From the NCBI GenBank assembly GCA_011048855.1, contig DSCZ01000560.1, positions 1-14,951 of the forward strand: DNA of 14,951 nt. The letters run 5' to 3'. The notes beneath the pieces were generated by a model. It was not told the DNA's origin. It did no database searches and saw only the letters and a list, made by a program, of their open reading frames with translations. A program made the position numbers and the translations under genes. Shown one piece after another: positions 7,166 through 14,800 of this stretch (within the stretch, counting starts at the first letter, position 1; the number at the start of each line of letters is the position of its first letter). Source of the stretch: Desulfobacteraceae bacterium (GTDB lineage Bacteria; Desulfobacterota; DSM-4660; Desulfatiglandales; Desulfatiglandaceae).

Positions 7166-8842
7166 TCATTTGGTCCCGGGCCCCCAGGCCGCCTTGAGAA
7201 CGCCGCCGCCTATTCTGGAAATAATCAACAGCAGGATGAAGGTTATCACAATCATTAAAAACGCCATCGCCGCCGCAATTCCGAACTCCATGCCACGGTG
7301 CCAGTTTAAATAGATGCCGATGGGCAGGGTTTCCCACCCTCCGCGGTAAAGAAATATCGCAGTGGATATCTCCTGAAACGCCATGATGAAAAACATCACG
7401 ACCCCTACCAGGACTCCCCTTAACAGAAGAGGCAGGGATATATACATAAACGTCTTGAATTTACCGGCGCCGGAAACCTCGGACGCCTCCTCCATCGAAA
7501 CATCCAGCTGAAGATATGAAGAATGGGCCATCCGCAGAAAATAAGGGAGTCTTCGGGCAAATAAAGCGAGCGGCATGATGATCCAGTGCGTGGCAAGCGG
7601 AATGCCATCCCAGAACGTCAAGATGTAACTCACACCCAGCGCAATGCCGGGAAAGGCAAGCATCAAAGTAATCACGAAATCGAGTGCCCCCTTCCCCCAT
7701 ACCCGGGTGCGCACCAGGATATAAGCCGTGGGGAGACCGAATAAAAAACCGAAAACCAGGGCTATCCCACTGAAAAGGAAGGAGTTTTTTATAAGGAGCG
7801 GGCTTTCGAGCAGAATAAGTCTGAAATTATCGAGGGTCCAGTAACTCGGGAAGGGCTCGAACACCCACCTCCTGGAAAAAGCGCTCATACCGAGAACGAT
7901 GGGGATCAAAAGCACAATGAAGGAGATGAACAGCATATAGCTGTAAGCCCCGTATTTGAGCAGCGGACCCGGCTCTATAACCCTTCCCTCGGAAGTCGTT
8001 CCCTTGGAAAGACCGGTGTAGGTCTTGCGTTCCACCCACCACCTTGCCATCAGGAAAAGTCCGATACATACCATCGAAGATACCACGACCGCAATGATAC
8101 CCATGTATTTCCTGCTCATATCGGTGAAATGATAAGCGATGTTGATATAGGCCACAGCGGGAAGAAAATCCACCTTCCCCACAATCAAGGGAGTCAACCA
8201 GTCGGTGAAAGGCCAAAGAAAAACGATCACCGCACCGGCCAGATACGTAGGGGTGCAAAGGGGCAGAGTCACTGAAATGAACCGCCGGAAGCCGCTTGCA
8301 CCTTCCACTTCCGCCGCTTCTTCGAAACTGGGGTCGATGTTGGTGAATCCTGCCGAAAGGCTCAGTACGATGAATGGCAGCATATGAAGTGACTGAATGA
8401 AAACCAGCCCGTGCATGCCATAAATGAAATTGATCGGTTCCCTGATCAGGCCTGCCTCCATTAAAAGGAGGTTCATGGTGCCGAACTTTCCGAAGAAAAT
8501 GATGAAAGCGAATACACCGGCGAAAGCCGGAAGCACGATCGGAAGCAGGATCAAAGCTGTAAATACGTTCTTTCCCCTGTGCCGGTACCTGGCGAGGATG
8601 TATGCCAGCGGGATGCCGAATACCGTGGTGGTAAGCAGGACCAGCGAGCTCAATAACAAGGTGTTGGCGAAAGTCTTGAGGTAGTAGGTGTCCTTGAAAA
8701 AAGCGATATAGTTATCGAAACCCCAGCCGTCGGTGCCTACGATCTTGAAGCTTTCCAACACCAGAACCGACAACGGGTAAATAACCAGAAATGCGAGAAC
8801 CAACCATAAAAGCGCCGCCAGGGAATAATTACCACGGGACAT
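7166..8842 (-). CDS. ABC importer permease, fused double-domain (FbpB class)
   Basis: Inner-membrane channel of 558 residues with two tandem BPD_transp_1 domains in one chain, the arrangement typical of FbpB/ThiP-type permeases. Each half has several hydrophobic helices and one cytoplasmic EAA loop that docks the ATPase: EEAAEVEGASGFRRFISVTLP (about 174-194) and EEASEVSGAGKFKTFMYISLP (about 451-471). A polar linker around residues 270-295 separates the halves. The ATG is preceded by GGAGATGATGCGAC, so the ribosome-binding site is a little far from the start. It lies between the binding-protein gene (148-bp gap with a stem-loop) and the ATPase gene. No truncation or frameshift is seen. Confidence 0.95.
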   Translation of the reverse strand: MSRGNYSLAALLWLVLAFLVIYPLSVLVLESFKIVGTDGWGFDNYIAFFKDTYYLKTFANTLLLSSLVLLTTTVFGIPLAYILARYRHRGKNVFTALILLPIVLPAFAGVFAFIIFFGKFGTMNLLLMEAGLIREPINFIYGMHGLVFIQSLHMLPFIVLSLSAGFTNIDPSFEEAAEVEGASGFRRFISVTLPLCTPTYLAGAVIVFLWPFTDWLTPLIVGKVDFLPAVAYINIAYHFTDMSRKYMGIIAVVVSSMVCIGLFLMARWWVERKTYTGLSKGTTSEGRVIEPGPLLKYGAYSYMLFISFIVLLIPIVLGMSAFSRRWVFEPFPSYWTLDNFRLILLESPLLIKNSFLFSGIALVFGFLFGLPTAYILVRTRVWGKGALDFVITLMLAFPGIALGVSYILTFWDGIPLATHWIIMPLALFARRLPYFLRMAHSSYLQLDVSMEEASEVSGAGKFKTFMYISLPLLLRGVLVGVVMFFIMAFQEISTAIFLYRGGWETLPIGIYLNWHRGMEFGIAAAMAFLMIVITFILLLIISRIGGGVLKAAWGPGTK

Positions 8843-8871
8843 GTCGCATCATCTCCGATCCGCAATCAAGC

Positions 8872-8901
8872 GCCCGAACAGGCAGGCGAGCCCGTTCGGG
8901 C
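8872..8901 (-). other. Intercistronic stem-loop between binding-protein and permease genes
   Basis: GCCCGAAC (8872-8879) and GTTCGGGC (8894-8901) form a perfect 8-bp stem with a 14-nt loop, in the 148-bp gap of the importer operon. No U tract follows on the transcribed strand, so it is not a strong terminator. By analogy with stem-loops after other binding-protein genes such as malE, it may protect the upstream message from 3' decay and so raise binding-protein output relative to the membrane subunits. That role is inference. Confidence 0.5.
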
Positions 8902-8990
8902 ACCGGACAGCGCCGAAAAGGCCGGGACGCGTACATTTTCCGGAAACGGTAAAACCCGCCCCGCCCCTTCGAACTTGAGCAAGAGCCGTT

Positions 8991-10286
8991 TTATTGTGCG
9001 GCCAGCAATGCACGGGCCTGTGAAGCGGTCAGGCGTGCCGCTGCGTAATCACCTTCAAACTCAAAAAGTTTTCTCGCTTCCATGATTTTCGTTTCAGCCT
9101 TTGAAACATCCCCTCCCCTCTCTTTTGCGGTTTTGACCTCCCCCTCAACTTCCTCTATCAGAAAAAGGCTGTTTTTCAACTCGCCCCACTTCCTGTAAAT
9201 TTCGTATTCGAAGTAACGGTTGACGTCATCCCATCTTCCGGCAGCCAGGTCCAGATCATAGTCCACGAATTCCACGCCCAGATCCCAGAAAGAATCGACT
9301 CCAAGGGCATCAGCGGCATGCTTGGCCATTGTGACGCCTTCCTTCTGCCATTCGGAAAATTTTATGTCTGTCCGGGCCGGGAAGTATCCCCCTTCAAGTA
9401 CGTATTTCTGGCCTTCGGTACTGAACAGCCAGTCGAGAAAAATCTTGCCGACCTTCTCGTTGGGCGCATTCTTAAGCAGGGCAACGGATTCGGGAACCAG
9501 GATGGTTTGATCCGGCAGCAGATCGCGGACCGGGTATCCGTCCTTGCGAGCGGTCATCGCGTTCATCTGGGGCTGCGCTATCCCGATGGGAACTTCACCC
9601 CTCGCAACCAGCTGGGTCGTGTCCGTGCTGCCGGTCGAAAAACGGCTCAATTGAGCCGCAAGCAACCGGTTGTATGCCCATCCCTCTTTTTCACCGAAAG
9701 CCTGCAGGTGAATCTCTACGGCCTCGTGCTGTGTTCCTGAAGCATAGGGAAGGGTTTGCACAATGTTTCCACGGTAAATGGGGTTTACCAGGTCTTTCCA
9801 GGTTTTAGGCGGGGGGAGTCTTAGAGCTTTGAGGACTTTTTCGTTATAAAGGTTGGTTACAATCCACGGTGAGAAGCAGGTCCAGATACCGTCTGCATCC
9901 TTCACCTTCATGCCTTTCCATTCGGCCGGCACCATTTCCCAGCCCTGAGGTTTATAGGGAACGATCATCCCCTCTTTCTTAAGGAGTTCGTGAGCCGGTG
10001 CCCCGGCACCGAGAAAGATATCCGCGTCGGGTTTATCACCCCACGCCCTTACCTTGTCGACACATACCGGCCACCCTCCCGGCCGAACGAATGTGATATT
10101 GACATCCTTGCCGTAAGTTTTCTTGTAATATTCCTTGAAGCCCCGTGTAAGGCTGTCGGACAGCTCTTTATAGATGGGACCGACCCACCCCACGCTGTCC
10201 TTCTGCGCCTGTGCAGGGGAAACTGAAAACATCATTGCGATCGAAATGATCATGAAAAACGCGACGGTCAAAACTTTTCTTTCCAT
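8991..10286 (-). CDS. Periplasmic substrate-binding protein of the ABC importer, with a C-terminal helical extension
   Basis: Captures the substrate in the periplasm and delivers it to the permease encoded downstream. Residues 1-27 are a Sec signal peptide (MERK, a hydrophobic core, then SPAQAQ) with probable cleavage after AQA27; there is no lipobox cysteine. The body is a Fe3+/thiamine-type bacterial extracellular binding protein: KPDADIFLGAGAPAHELLKKEG, KTWKDLVNPIYRGNIVQTLP, LVARGEVPIGIAQPQ, VGKIFLDWLFSTEGQKYVLEGGYFPAR. The paired tyrosines of ferric-binding FbpA were not found at the usual place, so iron is not assured. At 431 residues it is longer than the usual 330-350; about the last 60 form a charged, helix-prone tail. 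CAGGAGGTCGAC precedes the ATG, a strong ribosome-binding site. It is the first gene of the operon. Confidence 0.93.
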   Translation of the reverse strand: MERKVLTVAFFMIISIAMMFSVSPAQAQKDSVGWVGPIYKELSDSLTRGFKEYYKKTYGKDVNITFVRPGGWPVCVDKVRAWGDKPDADIFLGAGAPAHELLKKEGMIVPYKPQGWEMVPAEWKGMKVKDADGIWTCFSPWIVTNLYNEKVLKALRLPPPKTWKDLVNPIYRGNIVQTLPYASGTQHEAVEIHLQAFGEKEGWAYNRLLAAQLSRFSTGSTDTTQLVARGEVPIGIAQPQMNAMTARKDGYPVRDLLPDQTILVPESVALLKNAPNEKVGKIFLDWLFSTEGQKYVLEGGYFPARTDIKFSEWQKEGVTMAKHAADALGVDSFWDLGVEFVDYDLDLAAGRWDDVNRYFEYEIYRKWGELKNSLFLIEEVEGEVKTAKERGGDVSKAETKIMEARKLFEFEGDYAAARLTASQARALLAAQ

Positions 10287-10841
10287 GTCGACCTCCTGTG
10301 CCGTGAATGAACATGGCCTAAATGCGAATCATGCTGCCCCGATCGACCATCCTGCTTGGACTTCCTGTTTTAAGTTTTTTTAACGGATCACCCCCCTTCA
10401 AATTTTCCCTTGCAATGGGCTACGCAACATTTCTGAACCGTGGAACGGATACTCACCTGCTTTGCGGTTGATTATGTTCAAACGTACAAACTGTGTCAAG
10501 CTGGAATCGGGGATTCGGGCTGTTCGCAGTTAAGAGTTCTCTGTTATCTGGCAGAGGCGTCGAATGAAGCTTCGACGCCGATACCAATAGCGGAGGTGCG
10601 GACCAGGCCAAAATTTCATTTCGGCACTTCAAAAAGATCGATGGCGATTACGACAACGAGTGAACTCGAGGCGAATAAAGGCCGTGGCGGGGGGTTCGAT
10701 GCGGGGGATTCATCGCTGAAAAGGTGCTTCATGCGGGAGGCTGCAGTGAAAAAGCGACGCTTGCGCTCAAATTTCGATTCGGCGGCGATTCCTCGATCGC
10801 GGTTCAAAACCTCTCCCACAGCCAGTAATACAAACTCCATC
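10287..10841. other. Long spacer upstream of the importer operon without a recognisable gene
   Basis: These 555 bp contain the leader of the binding-protein gene and, further right, open stretches on both strands (10440-10862 plus; 10616-10840 minus) that overlap each other. The plus-strand one runs into repeat copy B and ends inside it. Neither product resembles a family I recognise, and both have low-complexity, arginine/serine-rich composition, so neither is called as a gene. No sigma-70 or sigma-54 promoter for the importer could be fixed with confidence. The palindrome at 10556-10579 is the clearest structure. Confidence 0.5.
10556..10579. repeat. Perfect 9-bp inverted repeat next to CCGATA-type hexads
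   Basis: GGCGTCGAA (10556-10564) and TTCGACGCC (10571-10579) are exact reverse complements around a 6-nt loop TGAAGC. The right arm leads into hexads related to the tail of the composite repeat (TCGACG, CCGATA at 10572-10583). It may be a remnant of the same repeat family or an independent hairpin; no U tract follows on either strand. Confidence 0.6.
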
Positions 10842-10844
10842 GTG

Positions 10845-10955
10845 GAGAACTACGAAATATGAAGTTCCCGCAGCGAAGCCCCCCGTCACGGCCGGGAGCG
10901 GAAAGCACTACCTGGAAAACAGCCGACGCCGACGCCGACGCCGATACCGACGCCG
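10845..10955 (+). repeat. Composite dispersed repeat, copy B
   Basis: Positions 10845-10946 match 14845-14946 at 96 of 102 bases with no gap. The order is GAGAACT and a spacer, GAAGTTCCCGCAGCGAAG, a GC-rich middle containing CCGTCACGGCCGGGAGCGG, then CACTACCTGGAAAACAG, then five hexads of CCGACG/CCGATA type (10923-10952). The left end can form a hairpin between GGAGAACT and AGTTCCCG with one mismatch. The right end runs directly into the A-run of the operon terminator. Read on the minus strand the hexads encode Gly-Val/Gly-Ile repeats, giving a spurious open frame. Confidence 0.85.
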
Positions 10956-11006
10956 AAAAACCCGGTTAAATACGCTCCGCTGACCCCTGCGGGGTATTTA
11001 ACCGGG
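10956..11006 (-). terminator. Rho-independent terminator of the regulator-cooS-oxidoreductase unit
   Basis: CCCGGTTAAATAC (10961-10973) and GTATTTAACCGGG (10994-11006) form a perfect 13-bp stem; the 20-nt loop contains an inner CCCC-TGC-GGGG helix. On the minus strand the stem is followed by TTTTT (A-run at 10956-10960). It begins 62 bp after the oxidoreductase stop codon. Stem, GC closure and U tract are all on the strand of the operon. Confidence 0.85.
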
Positions 11007-11067
11007 CAAAAGGATTTGGCGACAGGGACGTCGCTCCTGCAAAAGCTCAGGCCCACGGCCGGAAACG

Positions 11068-12267
11068 TCAATTTTTTAAGGTGGAAAAATCGAAACCTCC
11101 GGCGACAAGCCTGTCTTTGAAACCCGAGACGTCCTTCCCGGCTTTCATCGCGCGTGTTATCTCGTTGAACCCCCTGGTGTCTCCGAGCATGATGCATCCC
11201 TTGATCACGCCGCCGTCCAGAACGATCTTCCGGTAAACACCTTCACGAATCTCAGTTTTGGATTCAAGCTTGCCCTCGGCGTCTATGTCGCCAGCTGAAG
11301 CGAGGTCAACTCCGACCACCTTGAGCGTGTTGGCCATCGTCGTGCCGCTGTATTGCTCGCTGCCTCCGGCCATGTTGGCACCGGCGATTTTCCCCTGTTC
11401 CATCGCAGCGGGCCATATCCCGTAGGGGATGCCCCGGTACTCAGTCACATCACCGGCAGCGAAGATGTCCTGCACGCTCGTCTGGAGCCTGTCGTCGACC
11501 TTTATACCTTTATCCTTGTCCAGGCCTAAAGAATCTGCCAGTTCCAGGTTGGGCCGGACCCCTGCGGACACAACCACCATCTGAGCCGGTAGACTCTCGC
11601 CCCCTTCGAGCTCAACTCGCTTGACTTCATCTGCACCCGCGATCTCCCCGGTCTTGGCCCCGAGCCTGAAAGAAAAGCCCATATCCTCCATGATCTGCTG
11701 GAGAAGCCTGGCTCCATCCTCATCCAGCTGCCGGGGGAGAAGGCGTGGGAAAAATTCGACGACGCACACCTTCTTTCCCATTTTTCTAAGCGCGTTTCCG
11801 GCCTCAAGACCCAGAAGGCCGCCGCCGATCAAAACACAATCCGAGCTTCTCCCGGCTGCTTCGACGATCGCCCGTGCATCAGAAATACTGCGGAGAGCAT
11901 AAACGCCTTTCACGTCGGCTCCCTTTACAGGCGGGATGAACGAATGGCTGCCGGTTGCAATCAACAGGCGGTCGTAAAAATATCTGCCTCCTTCGTCATC
12001 TTCCATCGTACGCCCGGAAGGATCGCCGCCCACAAGCCGGACGCCCAGTTTGAGATCGATCCGTTGCTCCCTGTACCAGTTTTCTTTCTTCGCAATCAAT
12101 TTATCTACATCAATTTCACCGGCGATGAATTCATTGAGCCTCAACCGATAGTAAAACGGGACGTCTTCTTCCGTTACGACGGCCACTTCCCCTTCCGGGT
12201 CGTATTTGCGTATCTGCTCGGCCGCCGTCGTCCCGGCCACACCGTTTCCAGCGATAAGGTATCTCAT
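11068..12267 (-). CDS. FAD/NAD(P)-dependent oxidoreductase of the CO dehydrogenase unit
   Basis: A flavoprotein disulfide-reductase-fold pyridine nucleotide oxidoreductase, 399 residues, cytoplasmic. It has the N-terminal FAD motif IAGNGVAGTTA (GNGVAG at 7-12), LLIATGSHSFIPP, the NAD(P)-binding motif GGGLLG at 148-153, VVVSAGVRPNLEL, and the second FAD motif DIFAAGDV near 268-274. Relatives are often encoded beside cooS and are thought to pass electrons between CO-derived low-potential carriers and NAD(P); here that role is inferred from position. No CXXC redox pair next to the FAD was seen. The start at 12267 is chosen because AAGGAGGG lies just upstream and the Rossmann strand follows at once; an ATG at 12297 overlapping the cooS stop would add ten residues. 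Confidence 0.9.
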   Translation of the reverse strand: MRYLIAGNGVAGTTAAEQIRKYDPEGEVAVVTEEDVPFYYRLRLNEFIAGEIDVDKLIAKKENWYREQRIDLKLGVRLVGGDPSGRTMEDDEGGRYFYDRLLIATGSHSFIPPVKGADVKGVYALRSISDARAIVEAAGRSSDCVLIGGGLLGLEAGNALRKMGKKVCVVEFFPRLLPRQLDEDGARLLQQIMEDMGFSFRLGAKTGEIAGADEVKRVELEGGESLPAQMVVVSAGVRPNLELADSLGLDKDKGIKVDDRLQTSVQDIFAAGDVTEYRGIPYGIWPAAMEQGKIAGANMAGGSEQYSGTTMANTLKVVGVDLASAGDIDAEGKLESKTEIREGVYRKIVLDGGVIKGCIMLGDTRGFNEITRAMKAGKDVSGFKDRLVAGGFDFSTLKN

Positions 12268-12296
12268 AGTCCCTCCTTGTTCCGGGTTGTTGCCCA

Positions 12297-14276
12297 TCAG
12301 GCCGCTTCCAGGGTCCGCCTGTCCTCCATCGACATCAACACCCTTTCCTTGCTCTTGTCAAGCCCAAGGGCTTTTCGTCTGCCGTCTATATGAGCCACCA
12401 TCATTCTTGCCATTTCATACGGGTCCGCGCTGAATCCCCATTTTCCGAATCCCTGTTTTTCGAGCCCGTCGAACAACAGGTCGTGGAACCTGGTTCCCTC
12501 CACAATCGGAAATGTGACCCCGAAAACGGTGTAAACCCCGGAGCCTACAAAATACTGTCCGATGGATATCGCCTTCTCGCTCATCCATTCCGGTGCGGCG
12601 CCTGCAACCGGCAGATCCGCGATTGAATCCCCGAGCCCCCCGGCGCGGACCATTTCAGAAGCGGCGATCAAAATCCGGCTGTTGTCCACACACGATCCCA
12701 TGCCCAGAACAGGCGGCATTCCCACCGCTTCGCAGACCTCTTTCAACCCGGGGCCGGCCAAATGGGCTGCTTCAGGTGTATAAAACCCGGCCTTGGCAAG
12801 AGAAATCTGCGAACACCCGGTCTGCAGCACCAGGATGTCGTTCCGGATCAATTCCTTCACCAGTTCAACATGGGCCCAGTCGTGCTTGACCCTCGGGTTG
12901 GTGCAGCCCACGACCCCGGCAACCCCGCGGATCCTGCCATTTATTATATTGTCGTTCAAAGGAGTATAAGAGGCCCGGAAAGTTCCACCCAGCATGTAGT
13001 TGATATACTCGTGGCTGAAGCCGTGAATGCCGAGCGAGCGCATCGCGGGTATTTCCACCGCTGACTTCCGGTTCTTGAACCTGATTATGCCCATTTCCAC
13101 GATCGCGTCGGTGCACGCACGGGGGTCGTGCTCAACAAAAGGCACGTGTTCCACCCCTTCGATGCGGGCCCTGGGATTGGTCGTAAAAAGACGGGTTCCG
13201 TAGCACTCCGCGACCCTGGCGAGCCCCTGCTTTATACACTGCACGTCAACTCCCATCGCATCCACGGCCCCGGTGATTATCACCGCTTCGGTGGACATGA
13301 AATTGCCGGCGTGCGGAATACCGTGCCTGGATAGCATCTCCGCACCGGAGCAGCACATGCCGACGAGGTTGATCCCAGCCGCGCCCGCGTCCTTCGCGGC
13401 CTGAACAAGAGTCGGGTCTTCGACCGAAGCCAGCATGGATTCAAAAAGATTCGGCTCATGCCCGTGAATTATTATGTTTACATGATCCCCCTTCAAACAG
13501 CCCATATCAACTTCGCCCCGCACCGGGGTTGGGGTCCCGAACAGAATATCTGAAATTTCGGTGGCCACCATCGACCCACCCCATCCGTCGGAAAGCGCAG
13601 TGCGGGTGAACTGAGTCGTCAGGTTTTCATAATGCTGGTCTACGCCCATGTGAGTCCGGTGCATCAGTTCCATTATTTCGCGCATCGCCCCTCTGGGAGC
13701 CACACCGTTCTTCCTCCAGGTCTCCAGGGTTTTGGCCGGAGCCCTTTTCAGGAAGGGAATTTCCCCTTCCACCTGTGTATAAGTTCGTTCGAGTTCCCGG
13801 TAAACATCCATTGCGATATCCGAAACATCCCTGTCTCCCACTTCGATTTCCAGCGACTCGGCCACCTCTCTGAGCTTGATCGGATCTTTTATACTATATT
13901 CGGTTATATGACCGTTCACCACCTCACGAAACAAATCGAGCATGCTCATTCCGTGGTCGGTATGGGCGGCGGCTCCGCTCGCGACCATACGGGCAAAATT
14001 TCTAGCCATAATGGTGTCTATCGTCGCCCCGCACACCCCAACCTTGCTGTATGGGTCCTTCGAACTCAACCTGCACGGCCCCATCGAACAATGCTTGCAG
14101 CAGGCGGAATCAGCACCAATCGGGCAGGCCTTCATGTCCTTCGCTCGGTGAAACGCGGTTTCAACCCCGTCTCTCTCCGCTTTTGCCAGCATCAAGGCCG
14201 TGGAATCGCATATAGTCATATCTCCCACCGGTAGCACCGGGGACGCGCCTGCCTTTTTTTCACTCTTTTTCTCCAT
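12297..14276 (-). CDS. cooS: Anaerobic Ni-Fe carbon monoxide dehydrogenase, catalytic subunit (CooS)
   Basis: Interconverts CO and CO2 plus two electrons at a Ni-Fe-S C-cluster; acts as a cytoplasmic homodimer. Counting from the ATG at 14276, Cys51 and Cys59 fit the D-cluster and Cys60, 63, 68 and 82 the B-cluster; the spacings (8, 1, 3, 5, 14) equal those of Carboxydothermus CODH-II. C-cluster ligands are all present: His273 (HGHEPN), Cys309, Cys347, Cys458, Cys488 and Cys529, with the catalytic Lys568 (SEKAISIG). At 659 residues it is close to the usual 620-670. GGGAGGG five bases upstream favours this start over ATGs at 14306 and 14300. It sits 39 bp after the regulator gene and 29 bp before the oxidoreductase. 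No acsB, cooF or cooC is nearby, which argues against a complete local Wood-Ljungdahl cluster. Confidence 0.97.
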   Translation of the reverse strand: MEKKSEKKAGASPVLPVGDMTICDSTALMLAKAERDGVETAFHRAKDMKACPIGADSACCKHCSMGPCRLSSKDPYSKVGVCGATIDTIMARNFARMVASGAAAHTDHGMSMLDLFREVVNGHITEYSIKDPIKLREVAESLEIEVGDRDVSDIAMDVYRELERTYTQVEGEIPFLKRAPAKTLETWRKNGVAPRGAMREIMELMHRTHMGVDQHYENLTTQFTRTALSDGWGGSMVATEISDILFGTPTPVRGEVDMGCLKGDHVNIIIHGHEPNLFESMLASVEDPTLVQAAKDAGAAGINLVGMCCSGAEMLSRHGIPHAGNFMSTEAVIITGAVDAMGVDVQCIKQGLARVAECYGTRLFTTNPRARIEGVEHVPFVEHDPRACTDAIVEMGIIRFKNRKSAVEIPAMRSLGIHGFSHEYINYMLGGTFRASYTPLNDNIINGRIRGVAGVVGCTNPRVKHDWAHVELVKELIRNDILVLQTGCSQISLAKAGFYTPEAAHLAGPGLKEVCEAVGMPPVLGMGSCVDNSRILIAASEMVRAGGLGDSIADLPVAGAAPEWMSEKAISIGQYFVGSGVYTVFGVTFPIVEGTRFHDLLFDGLEKQGFGKWGFSADPYEMARMMVAHIDGRRKALGLDKSKERVLMSMEDRRTLEAA

Positions 14277-14315
14277 GACTTCCCTCCCTGTTTTATCCAT
14301 TACCATAAATTTTAT

Positions 14316-14741
14316 TCACCGATTTTCCTTCTCCGCGCAATCCGAGCAGAGACCGATAAACTCAAGTTTATGACCAAAAACGCCATATTTTGTAAGGCGG
14401 CCCAGTGCCTTTTCCAAAGTATCTATACTTTCATCCTCCTCCGGAAAAGGGGCGTCCTCGATTCTGCCGCAGCGCATGCATGTGATGTGATAATGCTCGG
14501 ACGTGTCACCATCGAATCTCATAGGAGGATGTTCAGGTTCCAGTCGCCGGATCAACCCGTCTTCAGCGAGATTTTCGAGATTACGATACACCGTGGCCAG
14601 ACTGATCCTGGGCAAGACTCTTTTTACGGATGCGTACACCTCATCCACACTCGGATGGAAAGGGCTGGAGCGTACCGCTTCGAAAACCACCTTTCGCTGC
14701 TTTGTCATTCTCCTGCCGCACTTTTCCTTTTCATTCCTCAT
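14316..14741 (-). CDS. Fur-family transcriptional regulator, PerR-like metal site
   Basis: DNA-binding metalloregulator of 141 residues, the usual Fur/PerR length. An N-terminal winged helix (RMTKQRKVVFEAV; recognition helix near ISLATVYRNLENLAEDG) is followed by the dimerisation domain. The metal-binding residues line up with Bacillus subtilis PerR at a constant offset of eight: His29, Asp77, His83, His85 and Asp96 (PerR 37, 85, 91, 93, 104). The structural zinc cysteines are Cys88/Cys91 and Cys132/Cys135. The aspartate at 96 is the residue linked to peroxide sensing in PerR, so sensing of peroxide through Fe2+ is plausible but unproven. AAGGTG lies upstream of the ATG. It is the first gene of the cooS unit, behind a promoter with a Fur-type operator, which suggests autoregulation. 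Confidence 0.93.
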   Translation of the reverse strand: MRNEKEKCGRRMTKQRKVVFEAVRSSPFHPSVDEVYASVKRVLPRISLATVYRNLENLAEDGLIRRLEPEHPPMRFDGDTSEHYHITCMRCGRIEDAPFPEEDESIDTLEKALGRLTKYGVFGHKLEFIGLCSDCAEKENR

Positions 14742-14785
14742 TGTTCACCTTGCCCTCGGATTTAACCCCCCCATCAAAACAATAA

Positions 14786-14800
14786 CGATAATTATTATCA
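14786..14800 (-). promoter_or_regulatory. Fur-family operator (7-1-7 inverted repeat)
   Basis: GATAAT-T-ATTATC (14787-14799) is a perfect 6-1-6 inverted repeat; with the outer bases it matches the 7-1-7 Fur box TGATAATnATTATCA at all but one position (C for T at 14786). It lies immediately downstream of the -10 box and covers the expected transcription start, the usual place for repression. The GATAAT half-sites are Fur-like rather than the TATAAT half-sites of a PerR box. Confidence 0.8.

Noticed and set aside
10440..10862. A 140-residue plus-strand open frame, overlapped by a 74-residue minus-strand frame at 10616-10840
   Set aside because: The product is low-complexity, matches no family I recognise, and its last codons lie inside dispersed repeat copy B. 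No good ribosome-binding site was seen. Both strands are open at once, which fits composition rather than coding.
10886..11197. A minus-strand open frame with a Gly-Val/Gly-Ile repeat
   Set aside because: It overlaps the end of the oxidoreductase gene in another frame, and the Gly-Val stretch is the hexad tail of the composite repeat read through the terminator.
12295..12297. ATG at 12297 as start of the FAD oxidoreductase (TGATG overlap with the cooS stop)
   Set aside because: Translational coupling is possible, but AAGGAGGG lies directly before the ATG at 12267 and the FAD-binding strand starts there, so the shorter form is preferred.
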